37,334 nt of DNA from Clostridiales bacterium (GCA_031263155.1 JAISGK010000087.1:1-37334), one strand, 5' to 3'. Numbered from the stretch's first letter, positions 7,970-16,682 are shown. The notes: a model not told the origin generated them from the sequence alone. Translations and numbers: made by a program.

Positions 7970-9205
7970 ATGAAATCCGATTGGAAACGCAACGCGGGAT
8001 TTTTCATAAGCGGGCAGTTCATGTCAATGTTCGGCTCAATGCTCGTGCAATACGCAATAACATGGCACATCACGCTTGAAACCCAGTCCGGCGCGTGGAT
8101 GACGCTGTTCACCTGCGCGGGGCTACTGCCGATGGTGCTTATCTCCCCGTTTGCCGGCGTGTGGGCGGACAGGTATAACCGCAAATATCTCATCAATATT
8201 GCGGACTCGGCAATCGCCGCCGCTACTTTGATTCTTGCTGCAGTGTTCCTCACAAGCGGAGAGAATATGTGGCTAATGCTTGTGGTCGTAGCCGTTCGCG
8301 GCTTCGGGCAGGGCATACAATCTCCGGCTGTAAACGCGCTTATTCCGCAAATTGTTCCCGCAGAACATTTGGCGCGGTTTAACGGCGTCCAAAGCTCCAT
8401 ACAGTCGCTTACGATGTTCGCCACGCCAATGATAGCGGGCGTTTTGCTGACGTTCCTTCCCATCCAGTACATATTTTTCATTGACGTTATTACGGCGGCT
8501 ATTGGCGTCTCGGTCGTATTCTTCTTCGTAAACGTTGCGCCGCTTGAAAATACTGAAAAGAAACAAGGCATATCAGCATACTTCGGTGAATTGAAAGAAG
8601 GTTTGCGGTATATTGGCGACAGCTCGTGGCTAAAAGCCTTGCTCGGCTACATGGCGTTCTTTTGCGTATGTATGACCCCGTCCGCAATGCTGACGCCACT
8701 CCAGGCCACACGCACATTTGGTGATGACATATGGAGGCTAACTTCGATTGAAATTTTGTTTTCAGCCGGAATGCTATTGGGCGGCGTTGTGATTTCGGCT
8801 TGGGGCGGGTTCAAAAACAAGGTTCACACAATGATAATGGCTTGCTTTGCGTTTGGGGCGACCACATTTTTGTTCGGCGTCATCTCGAATTTTTGGGCTT
8901 ATCTTGGGGTAATGCTTTTGTGCGGAATGACCGTGCCGTTCTTCAACACGCCTTCTACAACCATTATGCAAACGAAAATTCCGCCGCAGATAATGGGGCG
9001 CGTATTCAGTATACTGATGATGATAAACGGCTTGGCTATGCCGCTCGGCATGGCGCTGTTCGGGCCTTTGGGCGATGCCGTGAAGATTGAATATTTACTA
9101 ATTGTGACAGGCGCGCTGCTGTTTGCAAGCGGATTTGTGTTGCGCGCGTCCAAAACGCTGAAAGCGGCGGGCGCGCCAATAGAAACTCCGAATGAGGCTT
9201 TGTAG
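7970..9205 (+). CDS. MFS drug/metabolite exporter (macrolide-efflux MefA / EntS-like branch)
   Basis: This 411-residue protein has about 12 membrane segments and belongs to the MFS_3 group that includes macrolide-efflux and enterobactin exporters. The N-terminus KRNAGFFISGQFMSMFGSML is typical. The loop 2-3 signature appears as PFAGVWADRYNRKYLIN, followed by VVAVRGFGQGIQSPAVNALIPQIV. A second half-repeat follows with MGRVFSILMMINGLAMPLG. The start at 7970 is chosen because TTGGAGG lies 6 nt upstream; the frame is open further 5' but without a ribosome binding site. It exports an unknown hydrophobic compound using the proton gradient. No regulator gene adjoins it. Confidence 0.85.
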   Translation: MKSDWKRNAGFFISGQFMSMFGSMLVQYAITWHITLETQSGAWMTLFTCAGLLPMVLISPFAGVWADRYNRKYLINIADSAIAAATLILAAVFLTSGENMWLMLVVVAVRGFGQGIQSPAVNALIPQIVPAEHLARFNGVQSSIQSLTMFATPMIAGVLLTFLPIQYIFFIDVITAAIGVSVVFFFVNVAPLENTEKKQGISAYFGELKEGLRYIGDSSWLKALLGYMAFFCVCMTPSAMLTPLQATRTFGDDIWRLTSIEILFSAGMLLGGVVISAWGGFKNKVHTMIMACFAFGATTFLFGVISNFWAYLGVMLLCGMTVPFFNTPSTTIMQTKIPPQIMGRVFSILMMINGLAMPLGMALFGPLGDAVKIEYLLIVTGALLFASGFVLRASKTLKAAGAPIETPNEAL

Positions 9206-9229
9206 CAAGAACAAATCGCTATAGAAAAA

Positions 9230-9270
9230 TCCGCAAGCGAACTTTTTCCTATTTTTCCATCGCTTGCGGA
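9230..9270 (+). terminator. Hairpin after the MFS gene
   Basis: TCCGCAAGCGA (9230-9240) pairs perfectly with TCGCTTGCGGA (9260-9270), 25 nt after the MFS stop. The loop is T-rich, but no T-run follows the stem, so termination efficiency is uncertain. Confidence 0.55.
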
Positions 9271-9276
9271 CTATAA

Positions 9277-9302
9277 GCATCGCGTACCCTATGCGGAAGC
9301 AA
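9277..9302. repeat. Direct repeat copy 1 (matches the 3' end of the GH31 gene)
   Basis: GCATCGCGTACCCTATGCGG and the following AAGCAA match 10594-10618 apart from one substitution and one inserted C. Read on the minus strand it contains GTTGCTTCCGCATAG, i.e. Val-Ala-Ser-Ala-stop, the same C-terminal codons as the GH31 gene (Ile-Ala-Ser-Ala-stop). The copies bracket the two orphan genes at 9328-10427. Confidence 0.7.
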
Positions 9303-9327
9303 CCTTAAAAATATGGAGATGAGATGA

Positions 9328-9576
9328 ATGCGTATTTATTCGGAGACAAGCTATGACAGGTTAAGCCTAACAGACCTCAATGATGTTGACAAGTACGATA
9401 CCATATACCATGTAAAACTTGCGAATGGCAGCGTCATACATATTATTTCAGACAAAGCGGCAAAAGAAGCGGGGCTGTTTAAAGATAAGGAAGCCCAAGG
9501 CAAGCCCGATACCTATATTCGCAAGGATTTTACTGACGAGGATGAAAGCTGGTCACAGCATATCTTTGGATTTTAA
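9328..9576 (+). CDS. Hypothetical protein, 82 aa (orphan pair, first gene)
   Basis: I do not recognise this protein. It is small, charged and acidic at the C-terminus (DFTDEDESWSQHIFGF), with a central predicted beta segment (YHVKLANGSVIHIISDKAA) and no signal peptide or membrane helix. The start ATG follows GGAGATGAG at good spacing. It precedes a second unrecognised gene by 38 nt in the same direction, and both lie between imperfect direct repeats. Small acidic protein plus larger partner is compatible with an immunity- or antitoxin-like role, but nothing in the sequence proves this. Confidence 0.6.
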   Translation: MRIYSETSYDRLSLTDLNDVDKYDTIYHVKLANGSVIHIISDKAAKEAGLFKDKEAQGKPDTYIRKDFTDEDESWSQHIFGF

Positions 9577-9614
9577 CCGCAGTTTGGAGGCAGTATATAT
9601 TTATACGTGAAAGC

Positions 9615-10427
9615 ATGGGAGTGAATGATTTGAAAAAGGACAAATCGGGTAAAGCGAAAGAAATTCTTGGACGTATTGCTATGTTCCCTTTTTCCCCTAT
9701 TGAATCAACAAAGGAGATAATAAGCGAGGTGAAAGCCTATAATGCGTCCATTGAAAGGCTGCCTGAGTTTAAGCGCCTGGATAAGGACCAGCAAGCTGAC
9801 GCCAAGGCTTTTATGAAGTATTGCGAATATATAGATTTCTCACCGCCCGCATCAAGGCCTTTAACCCATGATATGGTTTGGGCGCACATTAAAGTGAATT
9901 TAAAGAACTTGCGAATATTTCATGTTACTCGCTGCGGTGACAGTATTCCCGAACTTAAAGGGCATTACCTCAACATAGCAGGGAATACGTTACAGTGTTT
10001 AGAGTATCTGCAAAAGGGCATGTATTACTATGATACATACATGCTCTGCGAAAAATTAAAAAAAGAATTGAGCAACCGAAGCAATAACGAATCTGAATTG
10101 CCTATGTCTGTTATAAATAAGCTTAATGAAATCTCAAACTTTTGTTACCTTCATAAAAATGACCCTGCCGAGGTTAAATACTATGGCGGAACTGGCCACG
10201 GGGTTAGCGGCGGAAGCGGCTGGAGTGGGAAAAACCCTATGGACTGGATAGAGATAGCCGCCATCCCGGAAGAAGGCAGCGAGGATTATGACGACTATGA
10301 CCAGTACCGAACAGAGTACATCAGGCCCAGGGTATTAGAGAATGTTAGTTATGATTGGCCAGAGGTTAAGAGTTATATTATTGATCTGCCTCCCGGCCTC
10401 GAATCTTGGAATGAGTTGAAAAAGTAA
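9615..10427 (+). CDS. Hypothetical protein, 270 aa (orphan pair, second gene)
   Basis: I do not recognise this protein. It appears soluble and mostly alpha-helical to about residue 180, rich in Lys, Glu and Tyr, with a Gly-rich loop (GGTGHGVSGGSGWSGK) near 193-208 and then a very acidic stretch (EEGSEDYDDYDQYR). The stop is followed by an AGTAGTACT/AGTACTACT hairpin. The start is uncertain: ATG 9615 has little upstream complementarity to 16S rRNA, whereas GGGAG at 9617-9621 is placed 8 nt before an in-frame TTG at 9630. No catalytic motif is apparent. It is probably co-transcribed with the 82-residue gene upstream. Confidence 0.6.
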   Translation: MGVNDLKKDKSGKAKEILGRIAMFPFSPIESTKEIISEVKAYNASIERLPEFKRLDKDQQADAKAFMKYCEYIDFSPPASRPLTHDMVWAHIKVNLKNLRIFHVTRCGDSIPELKGHYLNIAGNTLQCLEYLQKGMYYYDTYMLCEKLKKELSNRSNNESELPMSVINKLNEISNFCYLHKNDPAEVKYYGGTGHGVSGGSGWSGKNPMDWIEIAAIPEEGSEDYDDYDQYRTEYIRPRVLENVSYDWPEVKSYIIDLPPGLESWNELKK

Positions 10428-10491
10428 ACAACAAGGCGGCAACAATATTGGCTATGTATTACGCCGAGTATACGAATGGTAATTATCTGCC

Positions 10492-10515
10492 AGTAGTACT
10501 CAAGCCAGTACTACT
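10492..10515 (+). repeat. Short perfect hairpin downstream of the orphan pair
   Basis: AGTAGTACT (10492-10500) and AGTACTACT (10507-10515) form a 9-bp stem with a 6-nt loop, about 65 nt after the stop of the 270-residue gene. No T-run follows, so it may be an RNA-stability structure or an element end. Confidence 0.5.
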
Positions 10516-10546
10516 TCAATTGAACTTTAATACTTGTATCACAAGA

Positions 10547-10592
10547 TCGAATAGGGGGGATTCTCGTTAGCTGAGAGCCCCCCCTTATTCGA
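10547..10592. terminator. Strong hairpin between convergent genes, possible bidirectional terminator
   Basis: TCGAATAGGGGGGATTCTC (10547-10565) pairs, with small mismatches, with GAGAGCCCCCCCTTATTCGA (10573-10592), a GC-rich stem of about 19 bp. It sits between the plus-strand orphan gene and the minus-strand GH31 gene. Neither strand shows a long T-run after it, so termination is inferred from position and stability. Confidence 0.5.
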
Positions 10593-10593
10593 C

Positions 10594-10618
10594 GCATCGC
10601 ATACCTATGCGGAAGCAA
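10594..10618. repeat. Direct repeat copy 2, overlapping the GH31 stop codon
   Basis: GCATCGCATACCTATGCGGA and the following AGCAA form the second copy of the repeat at 9277-9302. It spans the last codons and stop (10605-10607) of the GH31 gene, so this copy is the native sequence and copy 1 the displaced one. Confidence 0.7.
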
Positions 10619-12362
10619 TTTTACGAAAAACGGGGATATGCCAATCGTGGGCGAAGCGGATAACGGCCCGGCCGGTATGCCGCTCGCCGCTCCAATAACT
10701 CTGCCAATTCCCGCTTGGGAGATACACCTCGCGCCCAGCCGCGCCCTCGTCCAGAATCGGGGCCACTAGCAAATCGTCGCCAAGCATAAATTCGTCATCA
10801 ATGCCGTGTGTATTCTCATCATCCATATGCGCATACGCAAGCGGATAAATCATCGGGCGGTTTTCCTTCGCGCATTTCGCGGCTTCGGCTCTGATATACG
10901 GCAAAAGCTCAAGGCGCAATTTATAATAAAATCGCAGACGCTCCAATAACATAGGGTCTCCGCTTGCGCTGGCTATGTTCCATGGGCTACGCTCGTTATT
11001 CGCCTCGTTCGTCGCCATAAGTTCCTTAAACTGTCCGCCGTCCGGTTCTGAGTGCCATTGCATAATAGGGCAAAAACACGCCGTTTGTGTCGCTCGCAAG
11101 TATAAATCGCCGCCTGGCAGTTTTCCGGCAAAGCCGCCTATGTCAAAGCCCCAAAAGATCATACCGCTCATCGCGGCGGAAAGCCCCGCCCTAAGCTGTG
11201 CGCGAAGTTCCGCGAACGTGGATTTTTGATCGCCCGCCCACAATATTGGCGTGGTGTGCTGCCCCGCGTAACCGGCGCGGCTGAACAAAATTTTATCGGC
11301 GGAGGGCAGAAATTCGGTATATGCCGCCGTGTAGGACTGCGCATAGGCGTTGCGCATATTGGCCCCGTTTGCCCCGCTATGAAATTGCAAGTCGTCACAG
11401 TAGATGAACTCCCCGCCGTCGGTTTTGAAACCGTCAACGCCTATGTCGAGCAGATATTGGCGCTTGCGAAACCAATCGCGCTTTGTTTCGGGATTGCTAA
11501 AGTCGGGAATCATTGAGCCGGCAAACCAATTGCCATCGGGGATTGTATACGGATAGCCGTCTGAGCGGGCGACGCACAGCCCTTGTCTTACAGCGTTGGC
11601 GCGGTCTAGCGCGTTTTGCTCATTACCACGCTCTCCATCTCCCAGCTTTTTATAAACGGGGATTTGCCAAAGCACAAGTCGCAGTCCCGCCGCGTGTAAT
11701 CTCTCAATCATCGCCTTCGGATTAGGCCAGGCGCCATTGGGCGAAAACGCAAAATCATCATAGGCAAACGCACCATTCGATTTGGGCTGGTATTCCGCTC
11801 CGTTCCAAATATAGAACGTCGCCTCGTCGCTCCACGCCTCCAAAACAATAACGCCCGCAGGGAAATCGTACTCCTTCAACATCTCAATCTGCCGTTCAGC
11901 CTTTTTTTGCGTGTCCCAATGGTGGGTGGAAATCCATGGCGCAAAGGCCCATTCGGGAGGCAAAACCGCGCCTCCAAACAACGACATATATTCGGCTATA
12001 ATCGTCTGCGGCGTACCAGAAAATAAGGTTAACTCTGTGCCGCGCGGTATCTCGACGTGTACTACTCCTTCACCAAAAGCAAAGCGCGTAACCGCGCCTG
12101 TGGCGGCATACAGACCGAATCCGCTGTCGGTAAAGAAAAAGGGAGCGGGGCAATACGTCTTTTCTCCCTGCTCACAGAATTTTGCTTCCACGGCGACATT
12201 AATCGTATGACCTTTGAGGTTTACCGTGTTATAACGCTCGCCGCCGCCGAACGCGGCTTTGTAGGGCAGCGCAATCTCAATAGAATCCTCGCGGCGACGA
12301 ATCTTCGCCGTTCCTCCCGCAAACTCAAAATCTAAATCGCTCGACATATACCGTGTCGTCAA
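10605..12362 (-). CDS. GH31 family glycosidase (alpha-glucosidase/alpha-xylosidase type)
   Basis: This 585-residue retaining glycoside hydrolase of family 31 has no signal peptide, so it acts in the cytoplasm on imported oligosaccharides. An N-terminal beta-sandwich (galactose-mutarotase-like) is followed by the (beta/alpha)8 barrel. The nucleophile Asp is in DGFKTDGGEF (D315), the acid/base Asp in LWAGDQKST (D378), and the C-terminal beta domain includes DEFMLGDDLLVAPILDEGA. At 585 residues it is shorter than many GH31 enzymes because of a reduced N-terminal domain. It is the last gene of the sugar operon and its start overlaps the permease stop (TGATG); a second in-frame ATG lies at 12347. 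Exact substrate is unknown. Confidence 0.9.
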   Translation of the reverse strand: MTTRYMSSDLDFEFAGGTAKIRRREDSIEIALPYKAAFGGGERYNTVNLKGHTINVAVEAKFCEQGEKTYCPAPFFFTDSGFGLYAATGAVTRFAFGEGVVHVEIPRGTELTLFSGTPQTIIAEYMSLFGGAVLPPEWAFAPWISTHHWDTQKKAERQIEMLKEYDFPAGVIVLEAWSDEATFYIWNGAEYQPKSNGAFAYDDFAFSPNGAWPNPKAMIERLHAAGLRLVLWQIPVYKKLGDGERGNEQNALDRANAVRQGLCVARSDGYPYTIPDGNWFAGSMIPDFSNPETKRDWFRKRQYLLDIGVDGFKTDGGEFIYCDDLQFHSGANGANMRNAYAQSYTAAYTEFLPSADKILFSRAGYAGQHTTPILWAGDQKSTFAELRAQLRAGLSAAMSGMIFWGFDIGGFAGKLPGGDLYLRATQTACFCPIMQWHSEPDGGQFKELMATNEANNERSPWNIASASGDPMLLERLRFYYKLRLELLPYIRAEAAKCAKENRPMIYPLAYAHMDDENTHGIDDEFMLGDDLLVAPILDEGAAGREVYLPSGNWQSYWSGERHTGRAVIRFAHDWHIPVFRKIASA

Positions 12363-13159
12363 CCTTTCACACCCCCAACCGTCATGCCCTCTTTAAATTG
12401 CCCCTGTACGCAGATATACAAGACGAATATCGGCACGATAGACACAAGCGCCCCTGCCATCATCAGGTCATACTGGTACTTATACTGACTGCTTAGCCCG
12501 CTTAGGATTACCGGCAGCGTGGCTTTGGCGCGGTCGCTTAATAAAACGAGCGGCAACAGGTAGTCATTCCAAACGCTCATAAAAGACAAAATGCCGAGCG
12601 TGGCAAGCGTTCCTCCGCACAGCGGGATGACGATTTGAAAAAATATGCGCCACCAATCCGCCCCGTCTATAAGCGCGGCCTCAATCAGCGCGTCGTGTAT
12701 CGTCAGCATACGCTGGCGAAGCATAAAAATCGCGAACGCGTTGAAAAATTGAAACAAGATAAACGCGTTAAGGCTGTTTGTCAGCCCCAACCGTGTCAAT
12801 ATTATAAATATTGGTATAAACGTAATCTGCACGGGTATCATCAATGCGGTGACGAACAGCGAGAAAATAACCTTTTGCCCTTTAAACGGAATTTTAGTTA
12901 GAGCAAACGCCGCCATTGACGCGAACAAAAGCTGTGCCGCCGTACAGGATGCCGCTATATACAGGCTGTTCCCCATTGAGCGGATAAAGTATGGCACGTC
13001 AAACAGTTTGGCGAACGCCTCCATAGTCGGCTCTTTAGGTATCCATTCCATCGGGATGTTCATTAACGCCCCACGGCTTTTAAACGCCGTCGAAATCATG
13101 AAGAAAAACGGGACGCATACGACGACGGCGAGCGACCCCGCGCCAATCCAGTAAAACAC
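12359..13159 (-). CDS. Carbohydrate ABC transporter permease (MalG type)
   Basis: This is the second inner-membrane subunit of a CUT1-class sugar importer, with six predicted helices. The EAA loop that docks to the ATPase reads EAALIDGADWWRIFFQIVIPL, starting near residue 161. N-terminal FFFMISTAFKSRGAL and C-terminal QGQFKEGMTVGGVKG are typical of MalG/LacG proteins. The best start visible is GTG at 13159, 22 nt after the upstream permease stop; its ribosome binding site is weak. The stop overlaps the GH31 start, so translation is coupled. Confidence 0.9.
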   Translation of the reverse strand: MFYWIGAGSLAVVVCVPFFFMISTAFKSRGALMNIPMEWIPKEPTMEAFAKLFDVPYFIRSMGNSLYIAASCTAAQLLFASMAAFALTKIPFKGQKVIFSLFVTALMIPVQITFIPIFIILTRLGLTNSLNAFILFQFFNAFAIFMLRQRMLTIHDALIEAALIDGADWWRIFFQIVIPLCGGTLATLGILSFMSVWNDYLLPLVLLSDRAKATLPVILSGLSSQYKYQYDLMMAGALVSIVPIFVLYICVQGQFKEGMTVGGVKG

Positions 13160-13181
13160 CGCGCCAAAAACGCGCTTTGCC

Positions 13182-14102
13182 TTAAACGCTATATGTGACC
13201 CACCCTTCTTGCAATTTCATCTGAACGAACGTCATTATAAAGATTACGGCGAACAAAACCCAGCTTAACGCGCTTGCGTAACCCATTTGGTAATAGGAGA
13301 ACGCCCGCGTGTATATTCTCTCAACCATAACCATAGTCGAGCCGCCGGGGCCGCCACCCGGTGTCATCACCATTACCTGCGGGAAGATCTGCAGGCTGTT
13401 GATGATACTGATAATAATAACAAAGAACATGGTAGGCGAGAGCATAGGCAGCGTAACGTTGATAAATTGCCTTACCCTGCCCGCGCCATCTATTTGCGCC
13501 GCCTCGTAATAGCCCTGATCGATTGAGCGTAAACCCGCGAAGAACATCAATCCAAAATACCCCATGTCTTTCCACACGCTTGCCAACACTATCCCAGGCA
13601 TGGCCCAATCTTCGCTTTGCAGCCACATAGTCCCTCTGATTCCAACAATGTCAAGTATAGCGTTGACGATGCCATATTCGGGGCTTAACGCCCATCGCCA
13701 CACAAGCGCGCCCGCTACCCAAGACGTTATGACGGGGATATAGTACAGCGCTCTCAACACTCCGCTTCCACGCCGTTTCTGAGTGAGAATCAGCCCTACG
13801 CCGAGTGCAGCGATTAGCATAAGTGGCACATATGTCACAACAAATTCCAGCGTATTGCCAAGCGTTTGCCATAACTCTGCGGAGCGAAATATGGCGGCGT
13901 AATGGGAAAGCCCGACGCCATATTCGCGAAAGAACCCCGCCGCGTCATCAAACAGCGTCAGCTCGTGCAGCCCATCCCAGTCAGAAAGGCTCACCGTCGC
14001 CGACACAAGCATTGGCAGTATGCTGAATACCGCAAAGCCGAGCAAACTTGGCAACAGAAATGTAAACGCCATCACAGCATTGCGTATTTTAGCATTTCTC
14101 AA
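13182..14102 (-). CDS. Carbohydrate ABC transporter permease (MalF/UgpA type)
   Basis: This 306-residue CUT1-class permease partners the MalG-type gene downstream. Predicted helices begin at AFTFLLPSLLGFAVFSILPML. The EAA motif is EAAQIDGAGRVRQFINVTLP. It follows the solute-binding protein gene after 1 nt and precedes the second permease by 22 nt, forming a standard binding protein-permease-permease order. The operon has no ATP-binding subunit, so it presumably borrows a shared MsmK/UgpC-type ATPase, as is common in Firmicutes. Confidence 0.92.
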   Translation of the reverse strand: MRNAKIRNAVMAFTFLLPSLLGFAVFSILPMLVSATVSLSDWDGLHELTLFDDAAGFFREYGVGLSHYAAIFRSAELWQTLGNTLEFVVTYVPLMLIAALGVGLILTQKRRGSGVLRALYYIPVITSWVAGALVWRWALSPEYGIVNAILDIVGIRGTMWLQSEDWAMPGIVLASVWKDMGYFGLMFFAGLRSIDQGYYEAAQIDGAGRVRQFINVTLPMLSPTMFFVIIISIINSLQIFPQVMVMTPGGGPGGSTMVMVERIYTRAFSYYQMGYASALSWVLFAVIFIMTFVQMKLQEGWVTYSV

Positions 14103-14103
14103 A

Positions 14104-15435
14104 TTACGATGTCCCCCCTGCCGTTAGGTCAATACTGGAAGAGCACTCCTCTTGCATCTTATCCAAACACTGTTGTGGGGTAACGAGTCCATTGGCGCAG
14201 TCCAGGAGATTGCGCCCGACAATATCCTGCAATTCGACGAATTGTGTGATAACAGGCGGCGTTACAAGGTAGTCAAGGCTCTTGAACACCGCTTCCCTGT
14301 TTGCGGGCGGCGTTTGCGCTTTATATTGGGAAACTATTTCCTCATCATTTATGGGCGGCAGTTCCCACGCCGCGTCAAGGCGTATTTGCGTCGCTTGTCG
14401 GTTTGATGAAATGAACGTAATAAACTGCGCCGCTTCTTCGGCGATGGAGGTGTCTTTGGCAATTACATAACCGTTTGAGAAAAAGTGCGTCGCCTTTTGC
14501 GTGTGCCCCGGCTCGACCTCCACATCCCAGGCAAAGTCACAATCGCGCGTGAAATCGGGGAACGCCCAAATACCTGTGACAATCATGCCCAGCCTGCCCG
14601 ATTTAAACAAGTCCCAATCGCCCATGGCGCCCAGTTGCGCCGCAGTAGGCATAACGTTGGTTTTCGTCTGCATGTCTACCATATATGTAAGTGTTTCCAA
14701 ATTCTGAGGGGAGTTGAACGCGAAAGCCTTGCCGTCCACGCTTAAGAAGCTGCCGCCGTTCTGTGCCACTGTCTTGTAAAATTCGCTGAACGACAGTGAG
14801 TGATAATACCCAAAAATGTTATCGTCAAGGGCGCGTATTTTCTCCGCCGCTGACATCGCGTCTTCCCATTTCCAGTCATCGGTGGGGTATGCCTCACCCG
14901 CTTGATCAAACAAGTCTTTATTATAAATAAGCACGACGTTTGAAAAGCTGTTTGGGACGCCGTACTGAACTCCGCTGAATGAAAACGCCTGAAGCGCCAT
15001 TTGATTATAAACAGACGTATCAACGCCCATGCCATCAATCGTGCTAAGCGAGCCATTGCCCGCATAGGCGGCAAAGTTTTCATAGTTAAGCTCGAACACA
15101 TCGGGCGCTTTACCCGCCGCAACCTTGGCCGATAACTGTTTAAAGTAATCATCGTAGCCGTAAGACTGCAATTTAACGGTAACGTGGGGGTTTGCGGCGG
15201 TATAGAGGTCGATCATCTGCTTCAAATATGTTTCGTTATCGCCACTGCCCGAAAACTGGTCAAAATTAATTGTAACCGGCGTTTTTTCATCGGTCGTCGC
15301 GGCTTCGCCGCCATTGTTCGCGGTCGTTTGGCCGCTGACGGACGCGGGTAAGTTCGCCGCGTTTCCTCCGCTCGAACAGGCCCCCAAAGACATCGCTATA
15401 GCGGCGGCACATAGCAACGCAATCAGTTTCTTCAT
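14104..15435 (-). CDS. Extracellular sugar-binding lipoprotein (family 1 solute-binding protein)
   Basis: This 443-residue protein has a lipoprotein signal peptide (KKLIALLCAAAIAMSLGAC, lipobox LGAC, lipidated Cys20), a low-complexity linker rich in Ala, Asn and Gly, then a MalE/UgpB-like two-lobed fold: TINFDQFSGSGDNETYLKQM, APDVFELNYENFAAYAG and YGVPNSFSNVVLIYNKDLF. It captures an oligosaccharide outside the membrane and hands it to the two permeases encoded downstream. The start ATG follows CGGAGGAA. The ligand is probably an alpha-linked glucoside or xyloside, judging from the GH31 enzyme in the operon, but this is inference. Confidence 0.92.
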   Translation of the reverse strand: MKKLIALLCAAAIAMSLGACSSGGNAANLPASVSGQTTANNGGEAATTDEKTPVTINFDQFSGSGDNETYLKQMIDLYTAANPHVTVKLQSYGYDDYFKQLSAKVAAGKAPDVFELNYENFAAYAGNGSLSTIDGMGVDTSVYNQMALQAFSFSGVQYGVPNSFSNVVLIYNKDLFDQAGEAYPTDDWKWEDAMSAAEKIRALDDNIFGYYHSLSFSEFYKTVAQNGGSFLSVDGKAFAFNSPQNLETLTYMVDMQTKTNVMPTAAQLGAMGDWDLFKSGRLGMIVTGIWAFPDFTRDCDFAWDVEVEPGHTQKATHFFSNGYVIAKDTSIAEEAAQFITFISSNRQATQIRLDAAWELPPINDEEIVSQYKAQTPPANREAVFKSLDYLVTPPVITQFVELQDIVGRNLLDCANGLVTPQQCLDKMQEECSSSIDLTAGGTS

Positions 15436-15466
15436 GTCAATTCCTCCGTTCAGCTTGATTTTCCGG

Positions 15467-15501
15467 CCGCGTTCATTGTATAATAAAATACGAATGAGCG
15501 G
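15467..15501 (-). promoter_or_regulatory. Possible promoter/operator of the binding protein-permease-GH31 genes
   Basis: On the minus strand a TACAAT -10 box lies at 15475-15480; the -35 region (near TGACCG at 15499-15504) is weak. An imperfect inverted repeat, CCGCGTTCATT (15467-15477) and AATGAGCGG (15493-15501), brackets the -10 box, a plausible operator position. It does not look like the site upstream of the lacI gene. Confidence 0.35.
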
Positions 15502-15556
15502 TCACTCTTGTCGTTCTATTCTTCTTCAGCGCAATTCCTTGGCCGGGTGCGCCGAT

Positions 15557-15578
15557 CCGCCCGCTTGGGCGGGTTTTT
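15557..15578 (+). terminator. Intrinsic-terminator-like hairpin reading on the plus strand
   Basis: CCGCCC (15557-15562), loop GCTT, GGGCGG (15567-15572), then G and TTTTTT. The T-run is on the plus strand, although both flanking genes are on the minus strand, where the hairpin would lie between the lacI stop and the binding-protein start without a T-run. Confidence 0.45.
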
Positions 15579-15604
15579 TATTTACTTGCGTGTTTCAGCG
15601 GCGG

Positions 15605-16642
15605 TCACATAGCGCCACCGCCCTTCAAATCGCGTACTGAACCGCGCTCTACAATGTTTACGGGCAAAATCTCTTCCCGCTTTGTAAGCCCCGGCTCTTT
15701 AATGCTTTGCACTAGCAATTCCACAGCTTTCTTACCCTTTTGCGCAATCTGTTGATGTACGGTCGTAAGCCCCGGCGGGACGTATTGTGCGATCTCCAAA
15801 TCGTCAAACCCCATAACCGATATATCGCCTGGAACGCGCCACCCCTCTTTCTCAAACGCGCTCACGGCGCCGATTGCCAGTATATCCGCCGCCGCCAGAA
15901 CCGCCGTCGCTTTCGTTTGGGCACACATTAACGCCTTTGCAGATTCCGCGCCGCTTTGGTACTCAACGCGCCCTTCGTAAACTCGTTTCTCGTTGTATGG
16001 CGTTCCTGCGCTTTGAAGCGCCTGCTTATAGCCGTCCAAGCGCTTGCGCATAACGCCGTCGTCACGCAACTGCCCGCAGAAAAAGGCGATTGCCCTATGC
16101 CCTTTGTCAAGCAGGTAACGTGCCGCAAGAAAACCTGCGTATGTATCGTCTATACGTATACTGTGGTTGTGCTGTCCAGGGCAGTAACTGTCTACCAACA
16201 CCAATGGTATGCGGCTTTGCCCCGCCTTTGTGTAAAATTCGCTCGGATAAACGCCTATTGCGATAATACCATCAAGGTCGCGTTTTCGTGCCAAATCCAG
16301 GTAGCTTTCCTCCGGGTTCGTTCCCGAAATCAACAGGTGGTAACCATGGATACGAGCTTCATATTCAATCGCGCCAAGTATTTCTCCATAAAAACCGTTT
16401 TGGAACATTAGCGCGCTGCCTTGCTCTGTCTGTGGCACACAAACGCCGATTAAAAGCGAATCGTTTCCACTCAGACTTCGAGCGCTCAAATTCGGCACAT
16501 AGTCCAACTTCTCTACCGCCGCCATAACGCGGCCTCGAGTTTCGGCGGAAATACTTTTCTTACCGTTAAAGACGTAGGAAACCGTGGCGATTGAAACGCC
16601 CGCTTCACGTGCCACATCCGTAATCGTGGGCTTTTCTGCCAT
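15605..16642 (-). CDS. LacI-family transcriptional regulator
   Basis: This 345-residue regulator has an N-terminal helix-turn-helix and hinge (TITDVAREAGVSIATVSYVF, then YVPNLSARSLSG) and a periplasmic-binding-protein-like effector domain (LIGVCVPQTEQGS, DGIIAIGVYPS, DISVMGFDDLEIAQYVPPGL, TTVHQQIAQKGKKAVELL). It probably represses the sugar operon transcribed just downstream until its sugar is present. The ATG is preceded by GAGAGG. The gene has its own strong promoter containing a LacI-type palindrome, so it is probably autoregulated. Confidence 0.93.
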   Translation of the reverse strand: MAEKPTITDVAREAGVSIATVSYVFNGKKSISAETRGRVMAAVEKLDYVPNLSARSLSGNDSLLIGVCVPQTEQGSALMFQNGFYGEILGAIEYEARIHGYHLLISGTNPEESYLDLARKRDLDGIIAIGVYPSEFYTKAGQSRIPLVLVDSYCPGQHNHSIRIDDTYAGFLAARYLLDKGHRAIAFFCGQLRDDGVMRKRLDGYKQALQSAGTPYNEKRVYEGRVEYQSGAESAKALMCAQTKATAVLAAADILAIGAVSAFEKEGWRVPGDISVMGFDDLEIAQYVPPGLTTVHQQIAQKGKKAVELLVQSIKEPGLTKREEILPVNIVERGSVRDLKGGGAM

Positions 16643-16682
16643 CTCGCGCCTCTCTTGTTTTAGCTCTTATTCTAGCCCTTGC

